NCBI GenBank assembly: GCA_026018925.1
Contig: JAKSZU010000012.1
Coordinates: 45,684,858-45,748,857 of the forward strand
Direction: 5' to 3'
DNA length: 64,000 nucleotides
Source: Tupaia tana
Lineage: Eukaryota; Chordata; Mammalia; Scandentia; Tupaiidae
Part shown: positions 11,411 to 21,700 of the stretch, piece after piece
Position numbering within the stretch: the first letter of the stretch is position 1
Layout: the number at the start of each line of letters is the position of its first letter
Position numbers and translations under genes: made by a program
Notes under the pieces: model-generated
Database searches by the model: none
Seen by the model: the letters and a program-made list of their open reading frames with translations, nothing else
What the model was told of the DNA's origin: nothing

Positions 11411-11641
11411 GGGCCAGCCAGTGGCATGGTGGGTGACATGGCTGGATCCCACATGACCAGCATCACGGTTCTAGTCCCAGACCCGGTAGCCTGAAAAACA
11501 TGTCGAGTGTATGTGCCCATGTGCCCCAAATCCCAAGAGGATGATGGAGAAGGGATCGCAGCATGGTCATTCCCCCTACAATGTGCTTTCTCACTCTCTC
11601 TCTCCTAGGGGAGTACATGAACCCTATAGCAAATAAATGAA
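11411..11641 (+). mobile_element. SINE-A, diverged, inside L1
   Basis: Head GGGCCAGCCAGTGGCATGG, shortened body, end CCTATAGCAAATAAATG with an (AATA)n tail to 11661. Target duplication AAAAATGC(T/C)ACA flanks it. Confidence 0.85.
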
Positions 11642-11920
11642 TGAATAAATAAATAAATAAAAATGCCACAACACAGGTGAACCTTGAAAACATGCCAAGT
11701 GAAAGCGTCAGACACAGAAGGACACATTACACAATTCCATTTGTATGAGATGCCCAGAATCAGCAAATCAGAGAACGTGAAAGTAGGTTAGTGTTTTCCA
11801 GGGGCTGGGAGTGGAGGGGAGTAGGGGATGACTACAAATGGGTTCAGGGTTTCTTTGAGGGGGATGAGATGCCCTGGAATTAGATCGTGATGATAGATGC
11901 TCAAGTTTGTGAGGATACAA

Positions 11921-12046
11921 GGGGTCTTCCAAACGTTCCTGGGAAATGTGTATTATGAAAACGCTTGGTTTTCTAAGTTTTTTTTTTTTTGCACCAAAGT
12001 AAATTCATACTTGAATTCCATTTTCACATGCCTTTTGAAGTCCTCT
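11921..12046. mobile_element. Mariner-like MITE remnant
   Basis: Imperfect inverted termini: left GGGGTCTTCCAAACGTTCC, right as the reverse of GCCTTTTGAAGTCCTC. Middle has TTGCACCAAAGTAAA. Resembles mariner-derived short elements with 'TTTTTGAAG' termini. No transposase. Confidence 0.45.
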
Positions 12047-12130
12047 TATACTGAAAAACCACTGAAGTAGACACTTTAGAAGGGTGAACTTTATGGTATG
12101 TGAATAATAGATCAATACAGTTATTTAAAA

Positions 12131-12311
12131 AAAATCCAGGCCAGCCAGGTGGCATAGGGGTGGTGGCACGATGTTCTGTGATGCTGGGACCACATGGGAG
12201 GGTCTCGGGTTGGAGAATCGAGGTCTTCCTATGCATGCCAGCAAGCACATGGGTCTGTGATTCTGGTGGGCTGGGCTGGGGGGTATATTGCTGTATGAGA
12301 ACCCAACTGGG

Positions 12312-12368
<57 letters not shown>

Positions 12369-12402
12369 CCCTGGAAGAAATAAATAAGATAAACTTAAAA
12401 AA
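12131..12402 (+). mobile_element. SINE-B, most complete copy
   Basis: Head GGCCAGCCAGGTGGCATAGG, GTCTCGGGTTGGAGAATCG in B-box position, unique part GGGTCTGTGATTCTGG, then a (TC)n run (12316-12363) and an A-rich tail. The other copies (1780, 16905, 35085) are reverse and older. Confidence 0.75.
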
Positions 12403-13570
12403 AAAAAGAAAAAGAAAACCCTGTCTAATTTTTGTGAGAGCACAAATGAAGACCCGCATACCATATGCCTAAATATTTTAAAACCGAGCAAACAAGCTGT
12501 TAAATAAAATATGTTCTCTTCTCTTACCTTGACGAATCTACCCTCATAAGGCAAAGTGGGAAAGTATATGTGAAGTCCTGATCTTTGTAAGCATGAAAGC
12601 TGGCGTGCTTGGGTATTCTGCTGATGGCCGGCTGTGTTTAGACAAGCGATAAAATAAAGACATACATAATTCACAGATTATTAGAGTTTTATTTTATAAA
12701 AGTGTTCATGCCTTCCTTTCACCAAAATTACTAATTTGTATTCTGATGACAGTAGTGATCCAAAAACACTAGAGAAACCACATATACTTTTCATTAAAAT
12801 GGTAAATGGTAGTAAATGAAAAAAAAATTTGTTTTGGAGAGGTTTTTGCTATAGGGCGCGTGCGCTTACCAGAAAGACAGAGAGAGACAGAGAGACAAAG
12901 TGAGAAATCACCCCCCTCCCCCCAGGGAGGATGGCCAGGCCACGGTCCCTTCTCCTCCATTCTCCTCTTGGGATCTTGGGCACGCACGTACACATGCCCA
13001 GTGTGAGTTTAAGCCACCAGGTCCAGGACTCGAACTGCAGTCAACTACATGGTAGTCCAGCGACCTAGCCATTATGCCAATTGATCCCAGTAAATGAAAA
13101 AAGTTTAAAATATGTTTAGGAAGCTAGTCTCCTACAATATTTAAAACTATTGAAATGAAAAGGCAAAATAAAAACTATAATCAATGTAACAATTAAAATG
13201 ATCATGTTGGATGAAATCTGAATCTTTATTAATTGTGTAAAATTCATGAACCATTTTGGGAAAAATAACAGTATTAGCAATTAGCAGTAGGGTTCAATGC
13301 GCATGTAGTTGGTAGCGTAAAGAACCAGTATCACATTTCATGCGTGTTATATCTAAATTTATATACACAAATATAAGAGTAATATGACTTGTTTAAACAT
13401 TGCGAAAGGTTCCTCAGGCGCTCTGGGCATTGCTGTGGATATTGCATTAATTCACAAGAACCTCTGGAACCAAGGGTTGGTGCTTGAAGAAAAGCAAAAA
13501 AAAAATGGACACTTGACCCTGCTGAGGAAGGGCCTTTGTTTGCAAGAATCTACTGCATACATGTTCTCTG
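12403..13570. other. AT-rich block, unrecognised
   Basis: Apart from the SINE-A at 12831, this is AT-rich sequence unlike its GC-rich surroundings. Probably decayed transposon DNA, but no family is recognised. Confidence 0.35.
12831..13088 (-). mobile_element. SINE-A, reverse
   Basis: Complete reverse copy with target duplication AGTAAATGAAAAAA at 12811-12824 and 13089-13102. Confidence 0.9.
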
Positions 13571-14930
13571 AGAGGGGGGGTTTGACAAGTTCATTAACTT
13601 GTCTTTTCCCTCACGTAAGCCCGTCCCCTGCCCTAGTCCTCCCTGACCTGGAAGCAGAGTCCAACTCTCAGGGTGGCAGCAGCACAAGCCACCCACCTTC
13701 ACGGCCTTCAGATTCAGATCACCTTTTATACCCAGGACTTGGAATAAGAGAGTCGTGTGCCCTGGGGCCAGAGTGATGACAGTCGCAGGAGTGGCTATGT
13801 GGGGTCATGGCTACAGTAGGCCAGCACTGAGCTTCAGACAAGGCGGGCTCTTACCCTAGTCTTCAACGGGGGCCGAAGGAGACTGCAGGCGCACCATGGC
13901 TGCCTAGCCAAATGGGTTCGTCATCACGAGAGTTCCCATGTGGCCATGGCATAGAGACTCAGGATGTCCAAGCCAGAAGAAGAGACCTGTGGGGTGCTCC
14001 AAGTCCTAACCCAGTGCTGCTCTTCTGGCTTGAACGTTCTGAGTCTCTGTGGCCATTGGCCACCCCTCCACACCCCTGCATGTAATTGGGCATGACTTCT
14101 CAAGCGCTTCCCACCCAGCCCCTCTCTTCCTCTGTGTTTCCTGCTCAGTGGTTCTGAACACTCACACACACCCACACGCACACACGCACACACTGCCCCA
14201 CCCTAAGCCAGCCAGGCACAAGGGCGGTGTTCAGAAGAGGCCTGGAGCACATCGTCTGCCGTCCGGGCCTGTTTATGAAGGAGGACACCAGGGTTCAGAG
14301 AGATGAGGTAACTCGTCCTAGGTCACACAGCAGAGCAGGGGCAGGACTGAAACCCAGGCCTTCTAAGACCATGAGCAGAACTCTTTCCCCCCGCCCCAGC
14401 GTGCTATGACTTCTTAGCTGACAAGTCCCCTTTAGAGGAGGACTGGGGGTGAGACTGGGTACCCTCAAGGCTCCTGTACCCAGGAGCCTTCAAGAGGAGG
14501 GAAGAAATGGCCACAGTGGGAAGTGAAGAAGGCCTTTCCCCTTGTCATCAACCCCTGGGGCAGGGCTAGCTCTTAGGGTGGCTAGCTGGCAGGCGGATAA
14601 TTACCCTTGTCACCCACTCTCTTCTGGGAGAGACAGCTGTATAATCTGCCTGTCAGCTGGGGAGAAGGGCCAGTCCCTCTCCTCCACCCCTGCTGAGGCT
14701 GACACTTGGTGGGACAACCAAGAGGGAAGGGTGACGGGGGCACCAGCTGGTGAGCAGATGGACAAGGGAGAGAAGACGGTGTCACAGTAGAGTCAAGATG
14801 GGTAAATTGAGGCAAGGCCCAGGGGGAGAGACCGAGCTAATGGGCTTGTTAGTGGGTCTTCGGCACCCGGGGAACTTCCCTAGGAGGCACCCGCGGAGGC
14901 CCTGCTGGGGGATACCTAGCTCCAGGGCGG
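13570..14930. other. Unique sequence; short CA-rich tract
   Basis: CA-rich tract at about 14160-14195 and a MIR at 14265; otherwise nothing recognised. Confidence 0.4.
14265..14365 (-). mobile_element. MIR fragment
   Basis: 'ggtaactcgtcctaggtcac' followed by 'acagcagagcaggggcag' and 'tgaaacccaggcc'. Confidence 0.7.
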
Positions 14931-15080
14931 AAGCTGGAGCTGGAGCAGGGCGCTTCAAGTTGGATCTTGAAGGAGAGCTAGGGATTCTGGAAGGGAAGAG
15001 GTGGGAATGTCATCCTAGGCAGAGGGAGAGCAGGAGCAAAGGCTTGGGGACTGGCCGGCACGTCGGGGCAGCTCAGCAGC
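14930..15080 (+). mobile_element. Ancient long repeat fragment, class unassigned
   Basis: 'ttggatcttgaaggag' and 'cctaggcagagggagagcag' match the same widespread mammalian element as the block at 37590-38460. Class not assigned. Confidence 0.4.
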
Positions 15081-15159
15081 AACTTCCGGTGAGGACAGAG
15101 AGGACACAGCAGGGGCCATTCACGCAGGCCCTGCTCCAAGCTGGTGCTGTCCACTCCAC

Positions 15160-15600
15160 TTCAGGGACTGCTCCGGCAGCCTCGAGGGCATCTTCCCATC
15201 TCCATTTCACAGGAGAAAGGCTGCGGGTTGGAAGTCACACCCCTAGTGACAGATGGAACTGGGATTCAAGCTCAGATCTGCCTTACTTCTCCTTTCTTTC
15301 TTTCTTTCTTTTAGAGAGAGATTTTTGTTATAGGATATGTGCACTCTCTGGTGGGACAGAGAGACCGAAAGTGAAGAATCGCCCCCCAGTGGGGATGGCC
15401 ATGCCGCAATCCCTTCTCCTCTACTCTCCTCTTGGGATCTTGGGCATGCACACACTTGCATATGGCTTGAGTTTTAAGCTGTCAGGTCTGGGACTCAAAC
15501 TGCTATCGACTACATGGGAGTCCAGCGCTGCAACCATTACGCCATCTGCTGGTTCCCAGATCTGCCTCACGTCTGACTCTGCACCCTTATCCTCCATGTT
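15160..15600 (-). mobile_element. MIR interrupted by SINE-A
   Basis: 'catctccatttcacaggaga' and 'ggattcaagctcagatctgc' form a reversed MIR that resumes after the SINE-A. Confidence 0.6.
15287..15556 (-). mobile_element. SINE-A, reverse, CTCF-core head intact
   Basis: Complete reverse copy, with a T-rich (reversed tail) start. Target duplication CAGATCTGCCT(T/C)AC at 15273-15286 and 15557-15570. The head at 15541-15552 reads CCAGCAGATGGC on the minus strand, a full match to the CTCF core 12-mer. Confidence 0.9.
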
Positions 15601-15824
15601 CTCTGAGTTCTCTGCCACTGCAAGGGTGGGTGAGGAGCAGGCGTCGGAGCTCCTCATGCACTGCATGAAGGAGCCTGGACTTCGAAACTGGGCAGCCATT
15701 GAAGGGCTAAGCAGGAGGAAGGCATCATGGGTCAGTGCATGTTGAAAGGATCTTTGATTCCCTTCCTAAGCAGTCCTCCCAACCTATATCCGTATTTCCA
15801 TGTATATCTCATTTGTGTGGGGGC

Positions 15825-16110
15825 ATAGAGCAGTGTTTAAGTATGTAGGATCTGGAGTCAAACTGCTCAGGGTTCAAATCCTCCCCTCTCCTGAAAGTCA
15901 ACAGATGGATTTTAATTTAGATACATCTGAAGAAATTTGTCCAGCCAGCAGGCTGATTGGGCTACCTGTGACAAGAGTCCTCTGGGGGCTGGGTATAGGT
16001 GGGATGGGCTGGGAGGGGTTTCCACATCAGGATGGAAACCAGTGTGTGACCTCAGGCAAGGTATTCGACCTTTCTGTCCCTCAGTTTCTACATCTATAAA
16101 ATGAACCTTG
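15825..16110 (+). mobile_element. MIR split by an unclassified insert
   Basis: Left part 'aggatctggagtcaaactgc' and 'ggttcaaatcc'. Right part 'gtgtgacctcaggcaagg' and 'cctcagtttctacatc'. About 145 bases between them are not MIR. Confidence 0.75.
15909..16028 (+). repeat. ~120-bp unclassified repeat, copy 1
   Basis: Begins ATTTTAATTTAGATACATC, contains GTCCAGCCAGCAGGCTGA and AGTCCTCTGGGGGC, ends GTTTCCACATC. Matches 17698-17817 at roughly 80-85% by eye. Interrupts a MIR. Confidence 0.8.
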
Positions 16111-16149
16111 TGAGAAGAGAGCAATTCCTAATTTAGGGTGGGGCTTAAT

Positions 16150-16460
16150 GGAGATTTTATATATATATATATACACACATGCAAACATATTATATATAAT
16201 ATTGTATATTACAACATATAATATATTCACATATGTATATCTACACATACACACATACTATATATAATATATACTACAAGATATAATATATACACATATT
16301 GTATATACGCACATACATGTGTGTGTATACACACACATATACACACACATGTATGTTTATCCTTATAACAGTGTCAGGTAGGTAGCGAATACCCCATAAA
16401 GATCAGCTACCGTGCCAAGTGTCATGTATTTGACACATATGTATATGGCACGTGTCATGT
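16150..16460. repeat. TA/CA-rich low-complexity block
   Basis: Alternating TATATA, ATATAATATA, CACACATA and TGTGTGTATACACACA stretches with many short palindromes; likely DNA-unwinding or cruciform-prone. It ends in an imperfect inverted repeat around TGACACATATGTATATGGC. Confidence 0.85.
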
Positions 16461-16904
16461 ATATGTGTATCTGCTATTATACATTTACCTGTGACTTGCT
16501 TAGTGCATGTCCATCCCTTGCTACCTCGCTCACTGCAGCAGGCTGACCCAGGTCCCTCACCGTCTCAGTGTCCTCAGGCTGCCCTGACAGAGGCCCGTGA
16601 ACTGAGCACCCTAAAACCAGCAGGTCTGGTTATCTCTCAGTTTTGGAGGCCAGAAATGTGAAATCAGATGCCGGCAGAGTCATGCTCCCACCAAAATCCC
16701 ACAGGGGAAGTTCTCCCTTGTCCCATCCGAGCACCCGGCAGCTGCCGGCAACCCGTGGTGTCCCTCAGCTCCACTGGTGCTCGCTCCGATCGCCACCTCT
16801 GCCCTCACATGGCTTGCTCTTCTCTGTGTTTTCACCGAGCCATCGCTCTTCTCACAGGGACACTAAAGATTCAGGGCCACCCTACGTCAGTGTAATCTCA
16901 TGTT

Positions 16905-17135
16905 ATTAACGTGTTATTTACTTATGACTTCCACATGCATGAGACAGAGAGAGAAAGAGAGAAGACAGTACCCCCAAGAATCTCCACGCCACAGTCCACC
17001 CCTAGCCCAGCCAACCCCAGGCCATGACACACACGTGCTGGGCATCCTCAGGGAGGTCTCCAGACATGAACCTGGAACCTTCCCAAGTGAGTCAACCTTG
17101 CAGGATATCCAGTTTTGCTGCTGTCCCACGTCTGA
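16905..17135 (-). mobile_element. SINE-B, reverse
   Basis: Reverse copy with GGAGACCTCCCTGAGGATGC (minus strand) and a (TC)-rich end, inserted in the ancient repeat. Confidence 0.65.
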
Positions 17136-17183
17136 GGGCTATAATCTCATTTTACCTTGATTACAACTGCAATGATCCTATTT

Positions 17184-17442
17184 TTTATTTTTAAGAGAGA
17201 TTTTTGCTATAGGGCATGTACACTCACCAGAGAGAAACAGAAAATGAGGAATCACCCCCACACATGGGGAGGTTGGCCACACCGCAATACTTTCTCCTCC
17301 ATTCTCCTCTCAGGATCTTGAGCACACGCACACACACACACGCATATCCGGCATGAGTTTAAGCCACTGGGTCCAGGACTCGAACCACCGTTGACTACGT
17401 GCAAGTCCAGCAATGTAATCATTATGCCATCTGCTGGTCCCA
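17184..17442 (-). mobile_element. SINE-A, reverse, CTCF-core head intact
   Basis: Perfect 15-base target duplication GCAATGATCCTATTT at 17169-17183 and 17443-17457. The head at 17426-17437 is CCAGCAGATGGC on the minus strand. Confidence 0.9.
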
Positions 17443-17697
17443 GCAATGATCCTATTTCTAAACAAGGTCATGGTCTGAGGTGCTGGGAATAAAGGCTTCA
17501 ACATATCCTTGGTGGTGGGGGGGGTGGGGGGACACAGTTCAACCCATAACACTCATTGAAACATCCCCAGCGCCTGACCCAGGAGATCTCTGGGGACGAA
17601 CAATAATAAACAGATGCTCCCAGTTGTGATTCTTCTGGACACATCTCTGTTCCTGAGGCCAAGGTCAGAGCCTGCTCTCCTGGACGCCAGTAGACGT

Positions 17698-17817
17698 ATT
17701 TTAATTTAGATGCATCTGAGGGAAGTTGTCCAGCCAGCAGGCTGACCAGTGTACCCATGACAGGAGTCCTCTGGGGGCCAGGTGGGGGTGAGGTAGGCTG
17801 GGAGGGGGTTCCACACC
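17698..17817 (+). repeat. ~120-bp unclassified repeat, copy 2
   Basis: Same order of blocks as 15909-16028: ATTTTAATTTAGATGCATC, GTCCAGCCAGCAGGCTGA, AGTCCTCTGGGGGC, TTCCACACC. Direct orientation, 1.8 kb from copy 1. Confidence 0.8.
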
Positions 17818-17819
17818 CT

Positions 17820-18695
17820 GGAGGCACAGGCCCAAATGCTGAGCCCAGAAAAACTGACAGTGTGCTCAGCGATACTGCCACTCAACACAGACGGGGCAAT
17901 CCCCAGGGAGATGTCACAGGCAGCTGGGGGCGACTGATGTCTCGGTGACACTGCTAATCTTGGGACCCAAGCAGGCAGTGACTCGTAGTGAAGGGCGGAG
18001 GGAATCCTGGCTGGGGAGGGAGCTGATGCTGGATCGGGGGCAATGGCTCCTTCTGGCTGGGGAGAGAGGGGAGAGTAAGTTGGAGTCTGCAGGGCCCATT
18101 TCCTGGGGCTCCTGTCCTCCAGCCTCTGACCTCCCCCCCCGGCCCTCCTGCTTATAAGGCTCCAGCATCCAGTGGTCAGCCTGGCTGAGCCCAGAGGCCT
18201 AGAAGGGGAAGAGGGACCGAGGCAGCGGCTGTAAAGGTCAGCGGCCCTTGGGGCTGGGAATATCCAGGATGCAAATGTGGAATTTACACTGCGGGAGTGC
18301 CCGCTGGCCAGCCTGCCTGCTTGTCTGTGCCAGCCAGCAGCCTGGGCAGCAAGGGCACAGCCGCTGTTCTGGCCCTGGCTGAAACCAGTAGCTCTGGGAC
18401 TCCCTGTTGCTGGGGCACCACTCCAAGGAGGGCCCTGGGGTGTGCACGAGGCGGGGCCTCAGGGGGGCTGGGCAACTGTTCTCTGGCCGGATGGGTGGTG
18501 CTCGTCCCGCTAGTCTGGGCTGCCTGCCTGGGATTCCCACCCACAACTCCCCTGGCTCTGGACTGAAAAATCCCCGGGCCAGATATTGGAAGAACATCAG
18601 ATATCAACCGATCCTCTTTCCCATTCATCTGGCTTCACCCAGTTTCTTTCCAGGGCCAATTCCATTCAAGGAGACTCTACTGATCTTCCCACGAA
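17820..18695. other. No recognised feature except site at 18151
   Basis: GC-rich unique sequence. Confidence 0.4.
18151..18159 (+). promoter_or_regulatory. TATA/CArG-like site
   Basis: CTTATAAGG after a C-rich stretch. It is close to a CArG box, one base off. Downstream sequence contains a GT that could act as a donor (near 18238), but no supported exon. Confidence 0.2.
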
Positions 18696-18699
18696 CTTG

Positions 18700-18900
18700 G
18701 GATAAGGGGAAGGGAAAGGCAGAATCACGGAGCCCTACTGTGTGCCGAGGGCTTTCCTGTAAACCTCCTAGCAACCCTGCTATTATCATCCTGCTATTCC
18801 AGGAGGAGAGACAGAGGTTCAGAGATGAAAATCCCCTAGTAAGATCACACACCCAGAAAATGGCAGAGCTGAGACTTGAACCCAGGACTCCAGCATCTCC
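18700..18900 (-). mobile_element. MIR-type fragment
   Basis: 'cctactgtgtgccgagggct', 'gagagacagaggttcagaga' and 'acttgaacccaggactcc'. Reversed, with the 'actgtgtgcc' end typical of MIR3. Confidence 0.7.
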
Positions 18901-18904
18901 CTCA

Positions 18905-19456
18905 CCGCAGGAGTACTCAGCACCCACTGTTTCTGGCATCTTCCTGCAAATTTGCTTAGCCTGGCAGACCTGCAGAGATATCCTCCCCTGGGCCTCACAC
19001 CAGGCTCCCAGGGTCACAGGCCTCTGCCATGTGTGCCTGTGCAGGCCGCATCTGCACCTGGCTTGCAGAGTCACCCAGCCTCTCTGCAGCATCCCCAAGG
19101 GCATTGGCCAGAGGTCTTGTTATGTCAGCCGTGCCCCTTTCTCCATGTGTCCGGAAGCTCCAGGACAAAGTCGACCTTCTCCCTTTGCTCTCTGAGCTCC
19201 CACCTGCCTGCCCCTGGCAACTGCAGAGCTTGACACCCAGTGGGTGCTTGATACAGCTCATCTTGCCTGAGTGACAAACCTGCCATTCTGAGTCCCTGGG
19301 GACGCCGTCCACAGCTTTCTCAGAAGGCTTCCCAAGGTACACCGCTTCTCGGTGCTCAATCTTCATTTTCCTCACACGTTCACAAATTCACTCACCATCC
19401 CATCTCTGCTCTCTGCAGGTCTCTGTGTGTATCTCTCTGTCTCTCTCACACACGTA

Positions 19457-19489
<33 letters not shown>

Positions 19490-20370
19490 GCCACTGCTCC
19501 AGGAAGCCTTCCATGACATCATGTCATGTCTCGTCACACTTGTCTCCTAGACCATCAGAGCCTTTAATCCTGTTGACATTCAGTTAACGAGGTTGTCCTG
19601 CTGTTGACAGAGCCTCCTGCCCCACCCGCGCTGGATGGGCAGGGGTCAAAGTTCGGAATCATTGCTGGGCCATTGGGGCCTAGGGGGAGGAAAGCAGGGG
19701 AAAAAATCTTAGTAGTAGTAATATCCTCACTGTCACCATCTCAGAGCCTCCTGTCTGGTGGTACAATGGGGACCAGCCTTCCTGGCAGCTGGAGTCTCCT
19801 CAGGCTTCTTTTGGCCAGCCTGGAAGAACTGGTAGGTTTGGGAGGCACTTGACAGTTTGCCAGAGGCCCAAAGACCTGCCCAGGGTCAGCGAGGAGGACT
19901 CCTGAAGCTTAGGTGGCCCAGACAGAAGCCAGAAACACTCACCAGCTGGGTGTTGGTTATGCCAAAAAGGCCTGGGCATGGACCTAGAGAGTAGAGGTGC
20001 CGAGCCGAGGGACCAGAGCAGAACATGGACAGGCCACAGGGGGTGGCCACAGGGTCTGGGGGTTGCCTGGGAAGGGCAGAAAGGGAGAGAGGCCCGGGGG
20101 AGCATCTGTGGAGGTCGAATCCTATGAGTACCAAGGGAGGCGGGGTTAGCTTTGCCCTCCAGGGATACTCATCTGCCCAGACCTCAGGACCAGCGGGGCC
20201 CCCTCCCATGCCTTGGGAGGGCAGAGGCAGGGCCCTGGGGGTCCTTCTTGGAGAAGGCTGTGGGGGACCAGGTCTACATCCAACACCCCATCCTGAGGAA
20301 CAATATCCCTGGTGGGCCCAGAGCTTGGGCCGGGGGACTGTGGGAGAGCGATCCTTAGGCCTGGAGTATA
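18905..20370. other. Unique sequence with a CA tract
   Basis: (CA)n at about 19462-19489; otherwise no recognised feature. Confidence 0.4.
19462..19489 (+). repeat. (CA)n microsatellite
   Basis: About 14 CA units, preceded by TC-rich and imperfect CA sequence. Confidence 0.9.
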
Positions 20371-20374
20371 TATA

Positions 20375-20537
20375 CATTTTTTAAATAATTATTTTATTTT
20401 ATTCATTATTCTTATTTTAAAAATTTGACCAGAGCAAGAGTGAAAGTAAGAAAGTAAGCTACCAGGTCTGGGACTCAAACTGTGGTCAGCCATGTAGGAC
20501 TCCAGTGCCTTAACCACCATACCACCTGCCAGCCCCA
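20375..20537 (-). mobile_element. SINE-C (short tRNA-head SINE), reverse
   Basis: Reversed head ACCTGCCAGCCCC and B-box GGGACTCAAACTG, but only a short A/T-rich tail and none of the SINE-A body. Same layout as 63122-63301. Confidence 0.65.
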
Positions 20538-20574
20538 GGCCTGGGGTCTCTTCAGCAGCTTGGAATGAGGAAGG

Positions 20575-20815
20575 AGCATATGCCGAAGTCAAGTGATCTG
20601 GGTTCAAATCCCTACTCTGCTCTGCGAGGCTATGGGAACTTAGGGAAGTGGCTAAACTTTCCGGGCCTCAGTTTTCTCTTATATCCAATGGAGCAACTGC
20701 TATCTGCTTCCAGCCATTCCTCGTGAGAAATGAGCATCACGTCACGTGTAACGTGTGTTTGGCACGGGGCCTTCCTGCTCCGTAAACAGCCACCAATATA
20801 ATTGCTGTTTTAAAA
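20575..20815 (+). mobile_element. MIR, nearly full length
   Basis: 'gatctgggttcaaatccc', 'ccgggcctcagttttctc' and 'aatgagcatcacg'. Confidence 0.75.
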
Positions 20816-21700
20816 TGTCTAACCACACTGACATGCCATTATTCAAATATCAGATTGGCAAAGCTCACAGAGTTTGATAACACACTGTGCCGGCAAAACC
20901 AAGGGGAACAGGCAGAGCAGACAGGCTGGTGGGAGTGCAGCCTGGTGCCCTCTCCAGGGAGGGCAGCCTGACCTTTCCATTCCTTCGCCCCTGCACGCAG
21001 ACCCAACTCACCCAGCTGTTCCCCTTGTGGGGCTTTCTCCGCAGGCTCCCAGCACACATGCAAAGTGGCATGCGGGCGAGGTCATGTATTACAACATTGA
21101 ACATCATTGCCAAAGGCTGGAAACGAGCTCCATGTGCACCAGTAAAGGAATCAGATAAATAATGTGTGGTTCCTCTAGACAAGGAAGTCAAAGGCAACCA
21201 TAAAGTTAGAACGAGAAAGGTGTTTTTCAAGTGACGTAGAACAATAACTAAGATAGACTTTTTTGTTGTTTTTGTTTTGCTATCAGGTGCTTGTGCTCTC
21301 TGGAGAGAGACAAAGGGAAAGAGAAATCACTCTCCAGGGGGAGATGGCCATGCCACAATACCTTCTCTTCCATTCTCCTCTTGGAATTTTGGGCCCACAC
21401 ACATGTACCAAATGTGTTTTTCCAACTGCCGGATCTGGAATTTGAACTGCCCAGTCGGCCCTGTGGGATCTAGAGCCTTAACTACCATACCATCTGCTGG
21501 CCCCCAAGATATACTTCTAAGGGAAGGAAGCCAGGTACAGAGCACACGTGTGTGCATTCTGAAATAGCAAGGGAAAGCACATACGAAGACAGTGACTCAC
21601 GAAGGATGTCTCTGGACGAACACAAGTGGCAACGATGCTTCTCCCTGGGGACAGTAGAGAAGTGATTTTTCACTGCATGTCCCTTTCAAAGTTTGAATCA
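20815..21700 (+). mobile_element. L1 3' remnant split by SINE-A
   Basis: 'atatcagattggcaaagctc', 'ttgccaaaggctggaaacg' and 'gttcctctagacaagg' resemble old L1 ORF2/3' sequence. Degenerate. Confidence 0.55.
21261..21505 (-). mobile_element. SINE-A, reverse
   Basis: Target duplication AAGATAGACTT (21250-21260) and AAGATATACTT (21506-21516). Head CCAGCAGATGGT on the minus strand, one base from the CTCF core. Confidence 0.85.

Larger units (their letters stand above)
10880..11915 (+). mobile_element. L1 3' end (ORF2 C-terminus remnant plus 3' UTR)
   Basis: 'gggcaaagcatttgaatggc', 'agggaaatgcaaatcaaagc' and 'ccatatggtccagcaattc' are the classic end of L1 ORF2, followed by 'gttttccaggggctggg' of the 3' UTR. 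Frameshifted and stop-laden, so dead. Broken by a poly-A run (11292-11325) and by a SINE-A at 11411. Confidence 0.85.
16530..17560 (+). mobile_element. Ancient interspersed repeat hosting two SINEs
   Basis: 'cagttttggaggccagaaat', 'gggccaccctacgtcagtg', 'gattacaactgcaatgatcc' and 'ggggggacacagttcaaccc' are consecutive parts of one well-known mammalian repeat. It is split by SINE-B (16905) and SINE-A (17184). Class not assigned. Confidence 0.6.

Noticed and set aside
12024..12674. 216-codon minus-strand frame
   Set aside because: Antisense of a SINE-B and its (TC)n run; the Arg/Glu repeat is the microsatellite.
14750..15745. 331-codon open frame as a gene
   Set aside because: The frame runs through a reverse SINE-A and a MIR; length is a by-product of repeat sequence.
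18151..18240. TATA-driven gene promoter
   Set aside because: No coding exon or CpG island follows; kept only as a weak site.
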